A stretch of DNA of 30,737 nucleotides. It comes from CAZLMG01 sp964560765 (GTDB lineage: Bacteria > Bdellovibrionota_B > Oligoflexia > Oligoflexales > CAZLMG01). Within the stretch, counting starts at the first letter, position 1; each line of letters opens with the position of its first letter. Under the pieces are notes generated by a model that was given only the letters and a program-made list of their open reading frames with translations, ran no database searches and was not told the origin of the DNA. The position numbers and the translations under genes are program-made. Below are positions 1 to 7,188 of the stretch, one piece after another. Location: NCBI GenBank assembly GCA_964560765.1, contig CAZLMG010000046.1, positions 1-30,737 of the forward strand. The letters are read 5' to 3'.

Positions 1-38
1 GAACGCATTTTAGCTGACTACTGCGAATTAGCCAAAAG

Positions 39-53
39 AGGGACAGGCCCTAG
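39..53. repeat. 15-bp dispersed repeat, copy A
   Basis: AGGGACAGGCCCTAG occurs here and again, identically, at 21337-21351. In both places the 9-mer TTAGCTGAC lies upstream (10-18 and 21320-21328), with 20 and 8 bases between the two blocks. The core contains the short inverted pair AGGG/CCCT. It resembles, from memory, the GGGACAGGC-type sequences often scattered around REP-associated Y1 transposases, but no transposase is visible here. Its presence suggests that 1-174 is intergenic, although one reading frame is open through it. Confidence 0.6.
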
Positions 54-174
54 TTATATTCGCGAGTTTATTCCTGATCATTCGGGAAAACTGACCAGTC
101 GACTCAAGATTCTTATCAATCCTGACGATAGGTTCTTGTACCCAGACTTGGATCTACAGCGAGAGGAGCCCGGT

Positions 175-903
175 ATGAATTCTGAGATTCTACTGGTTGA
201 TGATGATGAAGCTATTCGCACTTTGATTGCAACGCTACTGCGTCGTCCGGTACGCCCATTTGCTGACGTCGAGCAGTTGTTCAATATATCCGGGTCAGAT
301 ATGCCTGTGTCTGAGCCGCAGGTTCTGTTCATCAATGTCCGGGCTCATCGTCACGATGAAGGTGTGCGGGCGGTCACTCGCCTCCGAGAGCGTTGGCAAA
401 ACACAGTGATCATCGTCATCACCTCCGATCACGATGAACAATTGTTGGCATCGACGCTCGCGAGTGGGGCCAACGACTTTATTCGCAAGCCGCTGCGGGC
501 TGTGGAAGTGCAAGCTCGCGTGTCAGCTCGACTTGCAGAAGCCGAATTGCGCATTACGGACGATTGTATCGATCTCGGTAACGGCAAATTGCATCTTCGT
601 CATCGCTATGTGATGGTTGGTGAAAAGAGGGCAGATTTGTCGCCGTTGGCGACCGAATTATTGCGCGCCCTCGCTCGCAGTAAGAATGCGCCGGTCTCGC
701 GGCAAAAGCTGGCGGAGATTCTTTGGGCCAACTCAACGGTTTCGGCTAATGCACTTGACCAGCGTGTCTTGGAGGCGCGAAGAGCGTTGAAGGACGTGGG
801 TTGTTCGGCCTCGATTGAGTCGATTTATGGCAAGGGACTTCGTTTGGTCTCAGAGGACGTGGGCCCGCACGCGGCAAAGGCCCACAGGAAAGTGGCAGCC
901 TAA
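175..903 (+). CDS. OmpR-type response regulator with atypical receiver
   Basis: A 242-aa two-domain regulator. Residues 1-115 form a receiver: acidic cluster DDDE at 9-12, the conserved Thr in IVITS and the Lys in FIRKP. The residue that should be the phosphorylated Asp is Asn54 (VLFINVRAH), so it probably cannot be phosphorylated in the usual way. Residues ~130-235 are a winged-helix Trans_reg_C DNA-binding domain ending in IESIYGKGLRL. The ATG at 175 follows a strong Shine-Dalgarno, GAGAGGAG at 161-168. The same frame is open without a stop from position 1, so a longer protein entering from the left cannot be excluded. A TTG at 136 is another possible start. No partner kinase lies in the window. 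Its end converges on the lipoprotein gene that ends at 923. Confidence 0.85.
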   Translation: MNSEILLVDDDEAIRTLIATLLRRPVRPFADVEQLFNISGSDMPVSEPQVLFINVRAHRHDEGVRAVTRLRERWQNTVIIVITSDHDEQLLASTLASGANDFIRKPLRAVEVQARVSARLAEAELRITDDCIDLGNGKLHLRHRYVMVGEKRADLSPLATELLRALARSKNAPVSRQKLAEILWANSTVSANALDQRVLEARRALKDVGCSASIESIYGKGLRLVSEDVGPHAAKAHRKVAA

Positions 904-922
904 GAGGCCGCCGACGTGGCGT

Positions 923-1879
923 TTAGCTTTCTCCAGCGGTCTCGGTTTCTCCTTCGCCGCTTGTGCTATCTTTCAGCGCTTCCAGGGCGGCGATCAGCTT
1001 TGGCCATTCCGCAGTCGCTTCTGTTCGAAGCGTCTGGGACTTTTCCGCCAGTCGCTGCTGCCAAGCAACTCCCGCGTTGCGCACCTTCTCACCAACAATC
1101 ATCAGAGCAGCATGGGCTTTCGAGCCAGACTTGGCGTTCAGTCGATTGGCCTGCATATGCTCGAGGAGTTGCAAGGCATTGCCGCCAGGAAACGGCGCGT
1201 CCGTCGACTTTTGAAAGACTTTTCGACCGCGCTCATCGGTGACGACTTTATAGGCACCGGCGGTGGCGAATTCATCGGCAGCCAGAGCTGGAACGCCGAT
1301 CTCCAGAAGTTCTTGCATGGACATACCGCTCGCATTCGCCAGGTAACGGATGGACGTAAGAATGTCGGCGCTCATGCTGCCTTGGGTCGTTAAGCGTGCT
1401 ACGTTCTGAGCATGCGTACGAATCTGCCGCTGGGTGTTATCGATATCGGCAAGTTTCTGCCGCAACCTTGCCAAGTTGCTTTCGACTTCTGCGGTCAGTA
1501 GGCGAAGGGACTCGGTCTTGGCGTCGTTCAGTCTGGCTTCGGCCCGCGCTTTGACCAGCGCGGCTTCCGCCTTGGTCATCAGCTCGTAGAGGTAAGCCCG
1601 TTGCTGCTCCAGGTAGTAGGAGTCGCCATAGCACCCCCAGTTGCCGCATGCTCCAAAGCTGTAGGTGCCCCAGTTGGGGTATCCCTGCCCAGGCTGGTGA
1701 GCGACGTGCCGACCTGCTGCGGTGCGATTCAGCATCGAGCGGCCCGGTGCGTGCGCCTGAAAGGAATCGGAGCTGACTTGGGCGGCGGATGGGGCGGTAC
1801 TAACGGCGTCGTCTTGGCCACAGGCGGTAATAAGAGTGAGGGCTATTCCAATCGCGAAGGCTGATCGCATTTGTGACAT
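923..1879 (-). CDS. Coiled-coil lipoprotein, function unknown
   Basis: A 318-aa probable lipoprotein. The N-terminus is a short signal peptide with lipobox ITAC (Cys20). After a low-complexity linker and a Gly/Tyr/Cys-rich patch (residues ~70-90, containing CGNWGCYG) comes an Ala/Glu/Arg-rich predicted coiled coil at ~95-165. A mixed region and a second helical stretch near the C-terminus follow. The ATG at 1877-1879 has AAGGAG six bases upstream. A second in-frame ATG (1868-1870) would give a slightly shorter signal peptide. The gene converges on the response regulator; the 19-bp gap contains only a weak hairpin (CGCC-gacgt-GGCG-TTT, 909-924). I do not recognise the family. Localisation to the envelope is inferred from the lipobox. 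Confidence 0.8.
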   Translation of the reverse strand: MSQMRSAFAIGIALTLITACGQDDAVSTAPSAAQVSSDSFQAHAPGRSMLNRTAAGRHVAHQPGQGYPNWGTYSFGACGNWGCYGDSYYLEQQRAYLYELMTKAEAALVKARAEARLNDAKTESLRLLTAEVESNLARLRQKLADIDNTQRQIRTHAQNVARLTTQGSMSADILTSIRYLANASGMSMQELLEIGVPALAADEFATAGAYKVVTDERGRKVFQKSTDAPFPGGNALQLLEHMQANRLNAKSGSKAHAALMIVGEKVRNAGVAWQQRLAEKSQTLRTEATAEWPKLIAALEALKDSTSGEGETETAGES

Positions 1880-1956
1880 TCAGGACTCCTTGGTTGCGGA
1901 GGATCTCTTGTCCTGGCTCATTTTTTTAGTAACGAATCACATTTAATATACATTGA

Positions 1957-1964
1957 ATTATAAT
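1957..1964. promoter_or_regulatory. Candidate -10 element in AT-rich divergent promoter region
   Basis: Positions 1920-2050 are markedly AT-rich compared with the surroundings and lie between the minus-strand lipoprotein (start 1879) and the plus-strand zincin (start 2264). ATTATAAT here reads TATAAT on either strand. No good -35 is evident at the right distance, so the exact promoter is uncertain. An alternative for the minus strand is TTGCAT spaced 17 bases from TAAATG in the same stretch. Confidence 0.35.
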
Positions 1965-2055
1965 GCAATAAAATTATTCGCAGAACAAACAATAAATAAT
2001 GATTTCCAGCTAATTTCGTTAATCTTGATAAGGTTCATTTAACTGTCTCTAAACC

Positions 2056-2094
2056 TCGACAATAATTGTCGAAGCTTTTGCCGCAGCTCTGCGG
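2056..2094. promoter_or_regulatory. Two adjacent perfect palindromes upstream of the zincin gene
   Basis: TCGACAAT-A-ATTGTCGA (2056-2072) is a perfect 17-bp inverted repeat, and CCGCAG-CT-CTGCGG (2081-2094) follows eight bases later. They lie in the 384-bp gap between the divergent genes starting at 1879 and 2264. The first, AT-centred and symmetrical, has the look of a dimeric repressor operator. The second could be an operator half or a small hairpin in the leader. The rest of the gap holds no gene I can support. Confidence 0.4.
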
Positions 2095-2263
2095 GTCTGG
2101 TCGAAGTGCCTTTTGACTCCCGCCCTTGCAGATCAAATTATCCCAATATATTCAATATCTTATTTATTTCTGCGAAGCGCGGACGCCGATTTCGGGCGCG
2201 TCGTACCAGTGGCAAGGGAGTTGCAGTCATCACAACAGGACTCTATTTACAGCGGGTTTTTGT

Positions 2264-3154
2264 ATGTTGGGTTCATCCCCATTCTGCCGTCAAAGGCTGG
2301 CCCTTCTCATCGGCCTCACGCCTGTGGCGTTTGCCTGTCGGCCGGTGCCGCAAGACGATATCGATTACGGCTTGGACTGGGGTCATCTACCATATGTGAC
2401 GACGGATCGAAACAAGCTCATCCATGCCGATCCGGACGACAAGATTGAGATCTGCGGTATCAACCCAGAAGTCACCATTTGGGCTGTCCTGTCGTGGGCG
2501 CAGCCCATTCAACGCTTTGAACGACTGAAGCAAAATTTGGTGCCGTGCAATTCCGGTGGTTCCGGCCGAAAGGTGCTCGTCGAAGAAATCAATGGTGGTA
2601 ATAAAGCGCCTGCGTGGACAGCAGGCTCGACGGTGACCATTAACAAGGACAAGATTCATAACTACAACGACAATTTTTTCAAAGCCATCATGTTGCATGA
2701 GATCGGGCACGCTTGGGGCCTTTGCGATCAATATGCCAGCGTCAACAACTGTCACAGTGGTGCTGGACCGAAAGTCAATGATGCTGTGATGGGCAGCACT
2801 CACCAAGGCAAGCTGCAGCTACATAACGACGACATGATCGGCATTAGAGAGTTGTCGGAGCGCGGTGACCTGCCTGCCAATTCGCTCTGGCGAACTGCTG
2901 GCCCGGTAACAACGACGCCAACGATTGCTGCACAAACACCGGCAAGTACGATACCGGGGACAACTACCGGCTCGACGCTCCCAACAAATACAGTTGGGCA
3001 ATCGATGCCTCCGACCAATCAAGCCTATTCGCCATTGCCGCAGACGGGGATGAATCCCATGCCGATTGGTGGAACGGGCGCGCCGCTGCAAGGTGATCAG
3101 TTGACGATGGGTTACATCTTGCAAATCATCCAGCAGCTTTTCTCTGGGGTTTAA
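2264..3154 (+). CDS. Exported zinc metalloprotease of metzincin type
   Basis: A 296-aa protein with an N-terminal hydrophobic export signal ending near AFAC (Cys25). This is a poor lipobox, so either a lipoprotein or ordinary signal-peptidase cleavage is possible. The core contains HEIGHAWGLCD at residues 145-155, matching the metzincin HExxHxxGxxH/D zinc motif, with a candidate Met-turn at AVM (Met176). The C-terminal ~80 residues are Thr/Pro/Gly-rich and look like a flexible linker. The frame stays open upstream to a TTG at 2126. ATG 2264 is preferred because the signal peptide begins there, although its Shine-Dalgarno is weak (GCGGG at 2252-2256). Peptidase activity is predicted from the motif only, and the substrate is unknown. 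The gene stands alone downstream of two palindromes. Confidence 0.78.
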   Translation: MLGSSPFCRQRLALLIGLTPVAFACRPVPQDDIDYGLDWGHLPYVTTDRNKLIHADPDDKIEICGINPEVTIWAVLSWAQPIQRFERLKQNLVPCNSGGSGRKVLVEEINGGNKAPAWTAGSTVTINKDKIHNYNDNFFKAIMLHEIGHAWGLCDQYASVNNCHSGAGPKVNDAVMGSTHQGKLQLHNDDMIGIRELSERGDLPANSLWRTAGPVTTTPTIAAQTPASTIPGTTTGSTLPTNTVGQSMPPTNQAYSPLPQTGMNPMPIGGTGAPLQGDQLTMGYILQIIQQLFSGV

Positions 3155-3236
3155 GCCTACGGTTTCATGAGCTAGCTTCCCTTAGTTTGCAGCATTTCCA
3201 ATACGCAAGCATACTTTGCCGTGTTACGGTGCCGAT

Positions 3237-4080
3237 ATGACCAAAATGCAGCAAACATCCCGTCAACGCCATGGCATTGTCATCCCTCTCTACAATGAGG
3301 AGGAGTCGGTGGCATCGCTCTTGGGACGATTGCTCCCGGTCATGGACGGCAGTGGTCGCGCGATTCAAGTTTGGCTGGTGAACGATGGTAGTACCGATCA
3401 GACAGGCAATTTGATCGATGAAGCTGCAAAGAACGACAGTCGGCTGCACACGATTCATTTATTGGGAAAGTGGCGCCCTGCTGGTCACGAGCGCACGGCT
3501 GCGTCGATACGGTGAGTCGCATGCGAAGCGTCTGACCGCGCAGTTGTTTTATGCTCTAGGAAAATATCTTGGCGACCACGAGCACCCTTTGCCGCAGGGT
3601 AGTTTCATTTTGATGGATCAGAGGGTTTGTCGATTTGTTTGCGCTTGGCAGCATTCCGATCGCCTGCTGCAGGCTCTAATTGCCTGCTGCCCCGTCGAGC
3701 GCACCGTCACCTTGTTCGAGCGCCCAGGTCGCGCTGCTGGCAAGACGAAGTTTAAGTTTGGCGATATGCTGCATTTGGCGCATAGGTATTTTCGATATCA
3801 TTCATTTCTCTACACGACTCTACTGACAACGATTGGCCTGGTGCTGTCGCTCGGAGCAGCCATCATCTTTTTCAAAGCGATCGGCGAAGGCAGCCCAATG
3901 GGCCTACTGTTCTCTGTCCTATTGGGTGTAATGGCTGGAGTCTTGCTCATAGCCGCAGTACAATGGGAGGCTTATAGGTCCTTGCTGCGATTGGGTGCGG
4001 GCGAAGCTGAGGCGGATGCTCGTTGGCAACAGGATCGCGGTCAAAATGTCGCTAATGCAGGCAAGCAAGACGTAGCATGA
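3237..4080 (+). pseudogene. Disrupted family-2 (GtrB/DPM1-like) glycosyltransferase
   Basis: The first frame (3237-3515) gives a typical GT2 start: IVIPLYNEEESVASLL, then VNDGSTDQT and LHTIHL, where it should continue with a NFGHQ-type stretch but instead runs to a stop. The second frame (open from 3418, ending 4080) resumes with GALLVTSA, then KRLTAQLFYALGKYL, GSFILMDQRV and FERPGRAAGKTKFKFGDML, followed by two membrane helices. These match the C-terminal half of polyprenyl-phosphate glycosyltransferases. The join near 3460-3475 needs a frame change, and about 35-45 residues are missing, including the region around the DAD(L)QDPP motif. An internal deletion with frameshift explains this best. 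The 3' part overlaps the next gene by ATGA. It may be annotated elsewhere as two small CDSs. Confidence 0.7.
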
Positions 4081-5228
4081 GTGAAAATTACGATGTTGTC
4101 GTCGTTGGTTTGGGGGTTATGGGCCTTTGCGTGGCTCATCGCGCGGCGACACAGGGATTGCGCGTGCTTGGACTTGAGCAATTTTCTCCCATCCATGATC
4201 TCGGCAGCAGCCATGGCGCGACCCGCATCATTCGCAAAGCTTACTTTGAGCATCCCGACTACGTCCCTTTGTTGAACACGGCCTATCGCAATTGGCGTCA
4301 ATTGGAAGCAGCATGCCGCACGCAAATGTATGAGCGAACTGGATTATTGATATTTGGCAAAAGGGGAGCAGGCTCGATTTTAACGGGAGTTCGTCGGAGT
4401 GCTGACGAATACGGCGTGCCGGTACAGTTTATGTCCGCAGAAGCTGCCATAGAGTTGTATCCTCAATTTGAACTGCTGGACGCCGCGGACTGGGAAGCTG
4501 CTTTGGAGGCAGACGCAGGGTATTTGCATGTAGAATCGACATTGCGTGCTATTTGGGCGAATGCGATTCAGCTTGGTGCTGTGTTGCAGGGGAATACTGC
4601 CGTGCAGCGGGTAGAGATGATGGCGAATGGCGCACGCATTCACGTGCAGGGGCGCACGATCAGCGCCAGTAAAGTCATCGTGTCGGCGGGACCTTGGTCC
4701 GGTCACCTTCTACAGAACATGGGGATCAACTGGCCTTTGGCGGTGCATCGGACGACGCTATTTTGGTTTGGCTGCCAGCCGTGGCAAGGTCAGCAAAACG
4801 GTATGCCATGCTTTGGCTTTGATTTGCCCGAGGGGTTCTTGTACGGCTTTCCTGCATTGGATGAACGTGGTCTGAAAGCTGCGTTACATCGACCCTTGGC
4901 CCTCGTGCCTCAACCTGAGGCCGTGAATCGTCAGATCAGCGAAACCGATTGGCGAGATGTGGCGCCCATGCTGCATGAAAAAATACCAGGCGTTCAATCC
5001 ACTCCGCGCGAGGGAAAGGTGTGCTTATATACGATGACGCCGGACGAGCACTTCCTTGTGGATTTTCATCCCGAGTATCGTCATTGCATTGTTGCCTGTG
5101 GATTTTCGGGGCATGGGTTCAAATTTGGTTCAGCATTTGGAGAGATCTGTTTGGATATGGCGATGACTGGTGAGTACGCGCCGTCGGCGCGATTTTTGTC
5201 GGCGGAACGCTTCACGAAACGGAACTAG
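4077..5228 (+). CDS. solA: FAD-dependent N-methyl amino acid oxidase (SolA/MSOX type)
   Basis: A 383-aa flavoenzyme close to the length of monomeric sarcosine oxidase and N-methyl-L-tryptophan oxidase. These enzymes oxidatively demethylate N-methyl amino acids to amino acid, formaldehyde and H2O2. The N-terminus carries the dinucleotide motif VVGLGVMG (Gly11-x-Gly13-x2-Gly16). SSHGATRIIR (44-53) is a family signature. Cys316 in VCLYTMTPDEHF is at the position of the covalent 8-alpha-S-cysteinyl FAD site (Cys315 in MSOX). The C-terminal CGFSGHGFKFG is also conserved. The ATG overlaps the stop of the disrupted glycosyltransferase (ATGA), suggesting cotranscription. The symbol marks the family; whether the substrate is sarcosine, N-methyltryptophan or another secondary amine cannot be read from sequence. 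Confidence 0.88.
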   Translation: MSENYDVVVVGLGVMGLCVAHRAATQGLRVLGLEQFSPIHDLGSSHGATRIIRKAYFEHPDYVPLLNTAYRNWRQLEAACRTQMYERTGLLIFGKRGAGSILTGVRRSADEYGVPVQFMSAEAAIELYPQFELLDAADWEAALEADAGYLHVESTLRAIWANAIQLGAVLQGNTAVQRVEMMANGARIHVQGRTISASKVIVSAGPWSGHLLQNMGINWPLAVHRTTLFWFGCQPWQGQQNGMPCFGFDLPEGFLYGFPALDERGLKAALHRPLALVPQPEAVNRQISETDWRDVAPMLHEKIPGVQSTPREGKVCLYTMTPDEHFLVDFHPEYRHCIVACGFSGHGFKFGSAFGEICLDMAMTGEYAPSARFLSAERFTKRN

Positions 5229-5232
5229 CGCG

Positions 5233-6303
5233 ATGGAAAAAAAAACAGGCGGTGTGAAAGTTTGCGGCAATTGTGCTCGGAAATTCGAGGCTGAGAATGA
5301 CTTTCTGTATCACTCCAGTCGGTGGCGACGTTGCAGCGCGGGGTATCTTTGGTTCAATTGCGAGTGTGACTCAACGCTGATACTGCTCGAAGGCGACCCT
5401 CCGTGGTTTCGTCCAGATATGTCCATGTCGCCCAATGCCGCCTCCGTGTATCGTCGCTTTGGCTCGTTCGATCGTGTGCCTAAGATGCCGACGGCGGTCT
5501 TTCAGTTTCAGGCTGCCCTCGACGATGAAAGGGCCAGCGCTGCATCTTTGGCGAAGGCGGCCAAGCAAACGCCCTTTATTGCGGCATCGGTTTTGTCGAC
5601 TGCGAACGCCATGCGTGCGGGGTCGGGCGCGAAAATCATCGGATTAGAACATGCCATAGCTTACGTGGGGCGCGATGTTCTGAAGACACTGGCGGTCGTC
5701 GCGGCCGCCAAGACATTCGACCTGCCAACGAAAGTGTTTTCGTCGCGAGTTTTCTGGCATGATTCTCTGGTCGCAGCCGGAGTTGCTGAGCGGTTGGTGA
5801 AGCTCTACGCCAAGGATTTGGATTCCGATGAGATATACGTGGCGGCTTCGTTAGCGAATGTAGGTAAGGCGGTGATGGCCATGCTACTGCCAGATGCCGT
5901 GGATGGGATCATGTTGCAACAAGAGGCGCCGGAAACATCCAAGAACTGGTCCAGCATGGAGCGCGACATCGCGCACACCAGTCACACGACGATTGGCGAG
6001 ATTGCCGCGGCTCTTTGGGGTTTGCCGGAGTATGTGCGCGAGGGAATCATTGGGCACCATAATTTAAGCAATGTTCTGGTTACGTCCAAGGAGGAGCCAG
6101 CGCCTTTGGATGCCATCGATATGGTGGCAAGCGCCATTCAACTTTCCCATTTCGTTTTATTGCGGCCGCTGCAAGTACAGGCGCCGATCGTCGAGCGCTT
6201 TCGTAAGCGCTTCGTGGCAGCGGATGCGGCTTGGGATCAGCTACTGGAAAGCTTGTACCCCATCTCACAGGCCACGACTCGCCTTTTGAATGAGATGGGG
6301 TGA
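5233..6303 (+). CDS. HDOD-domain protein with N-terminal zinc-ribbon-like segment
   Basis: A 356-aa cytoplasmic protein. Residues 1-50 contain Cys11-x2-Cys14, Cys34 and Cys43-x-Cys45, a plausible small zinc-binding module. Residues ~70-290 form an HDOD domain: FDRVPKMPTAVFQFQAAL, then the helical run with AAKQTPFIAASVLSTANA and GLEHAIAYVGRDVLKTLAV, then HDSLVAAGVAERL and the ...GHHNLSN region. HDOD domains resemble HD phosphohydrolases but lack their full metal site and are usually signalling scaffolds. The ATG at 5233 lies four bases after the oxidase stop, with only a weak ACGGAAC ribosome site, so translation is probably coupled. A longer in-frame start at 5170 would overlap the oxidase. 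Function beyond signalling is unknown. Confidence 0.82.
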   Translation: MEKKTGGVKVCGNCARKFEAENDFLYHSSRWRRCSAGYLWFNCECDSTLILLEGDPPWFRPDMSMSPNAASVYRRFGSFDRVPKMPTAVFQFQAALDDERASAASLAKAAKQTPFIAASVLSTANAMRAGSGAKIIGLEHAIAYVGRDVLKTLAVVAAAKTFDLPTKVFSSRVFWHDSLVAAGVAERLVKLYAKDLDSDEIYVAASLANVGKAVMAMLLPDAVDGIMLQQEAPETSKNWSSMERDIAHTSHTTIGEIAAALWGLPEYVREGIIGHHNLSNVLVTSKEEPAPLDAIDMVASAIQLSHFVLLRPLQVQAPIVERFRKRFVAADAAWDQLLESLYPISQATTRLLNEMG

Positions 6304-6314
6304 GCCTGAGTTGG

Positions 6315-6968
6315 TTATACGCCCTGAATGCCGCAGGTGTTGCGTGCCACGGTGCACTTGGTGAGGCCTGTACGACGCGCGACGCACTGGCTCATTGCCT
6401 GCTGCTCGGCAGCAATAATGAGCTGTTGTGGATTGTGGCCAACAGCGCGACCGTAGAAGCGTTCAAGGTCAGAACCCCAAATGGTCTCAAGGACCACTTC
6501 GCATACAGCCGTCAATAGTCCATGGCCGCCGCCACCACCACCAATGCTGCGCAGTATACGCCCGAGTTGGCGGCGTAGTTGCTGGGATTCTCGCAGTAAG
6601 TAAGCGATATCTTGTGGCATTGCAGCGATTACCGATGCCGAAGACTGAAGCTGATCAAAGTTATGCTCGAGAGCCTGAAAGTTTTGGCGGACTATGTGGA
6701 TTCGTTGACCTTGGCGCAGACCGCGAACGATTTGCGTCTGCACTTCGCGTGCTAGGATGCGTGCGTCTTGTGCTAGCGCTTGAAAGCGTTGAGCTCGAAC
6801 TTGTTGACCGCGGCGGCCGGCTTCGATGGAAACCTCTCGGGCCTCGCGGGCGGTTGTGTCTAACACCTGATTTAGTTCCTGGGCCTTTTGCAGGGCTTCG
6901 TGGTTGGCATAAGCGGGACTCGCTGCTGTGGCAACCAGAGTTGCGAGTAACAGAGTTTTATTGAACAT
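6315..6968 (-). CDS. Secreted helical protein with Gly6 run, function unknown
   Basis: A 217-aa protein with a clear signal peptide (cleavage after ASPAYA, residue 21). Residues ~25-140 are Gln/Arg/Ala-rich and strongly helical. A short poly-glycine run (six Gly) follows. The C-terminal domain has four Cys (CEVVLE..., SQCVA, LTKCTV, RNTCG) that could form two disulfides in the periplasm. The start is well supported by AGGAGGT seven bases upstream of the ATG at 6968. The gene converges on the HDOD gene with an 11-bp gap and is probably monocistronic. I do not recognise the family. Confidence 0.78.
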   Translation of the reverse strand: MFNKTLLLATLVATAASPAYANHEALQKAQELNQVLDTTAREAREVSIEAGRRGQQVRAQRFQALAQDARILAREVQTQIVRGLRQGQRIHIVRQNFQALEHNFDQLQSSASVIAAMPQDIAYLLRESQQLRRQLGRILRSIGGGGGGHGLLTAVCEVVLETIWGSDLERFYGRAVGHNPQQLIIAAEQQAMSQCVARRTGLTKCTVARNTCGIQGV

Positions 6969-7188
6969 GCGTGGTACCTCCTAGAAATTTGCTACGTGTC
7001 GATGAAACGTTCCGCGTCTCGTCAAGCACATGCCGTGCCAAAGGGTAATCTTCTAAAATAATTGGGAAATTTATAAATTCATAGTCTTGGTGGTGGTAGC
7101 GAAAAGTTTCGTTCTGTCTCTTGTAGGTAAATGCTGGTTCAATCTTGATACTTGATACTTTGGGGGTCGGAAAGGCGATGAATCATTC
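6969..7188. other. Intergenic gap upstream of the 6315-6968 gene
   Basis: Two hundred and twenty bases between two minus-strand genes. It must hold the promoter of the 6968 gene; an AT-rich stretch at 7053-7082 is the likely place. A short tandem CTTGATA CTTGATA lies at 7144-7157. I see no RNA gene and no terminator with a U-tract after rlmN. Confidence 0.4.

Noticed and set aside
909..924. Hairpin CGCC-gacgt-GGCG-TTT as a terminator
   Set aside because: A four-base-pair stem with three T is too weak to annotate as a terminator.
815..1393. Plus-strand 192-codon open frame
   Set aside because: It lies opposite the lipoprotein gene 923-1879 and overlaps the end of the regulator. It has no ribosome site and its composition is that of a complementary-strand shadow.
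7144..7157. Tandem CTTGATA CTTGATA
   Set aside because: Two seven-base units are too short to call a meaningful repeat or operator.
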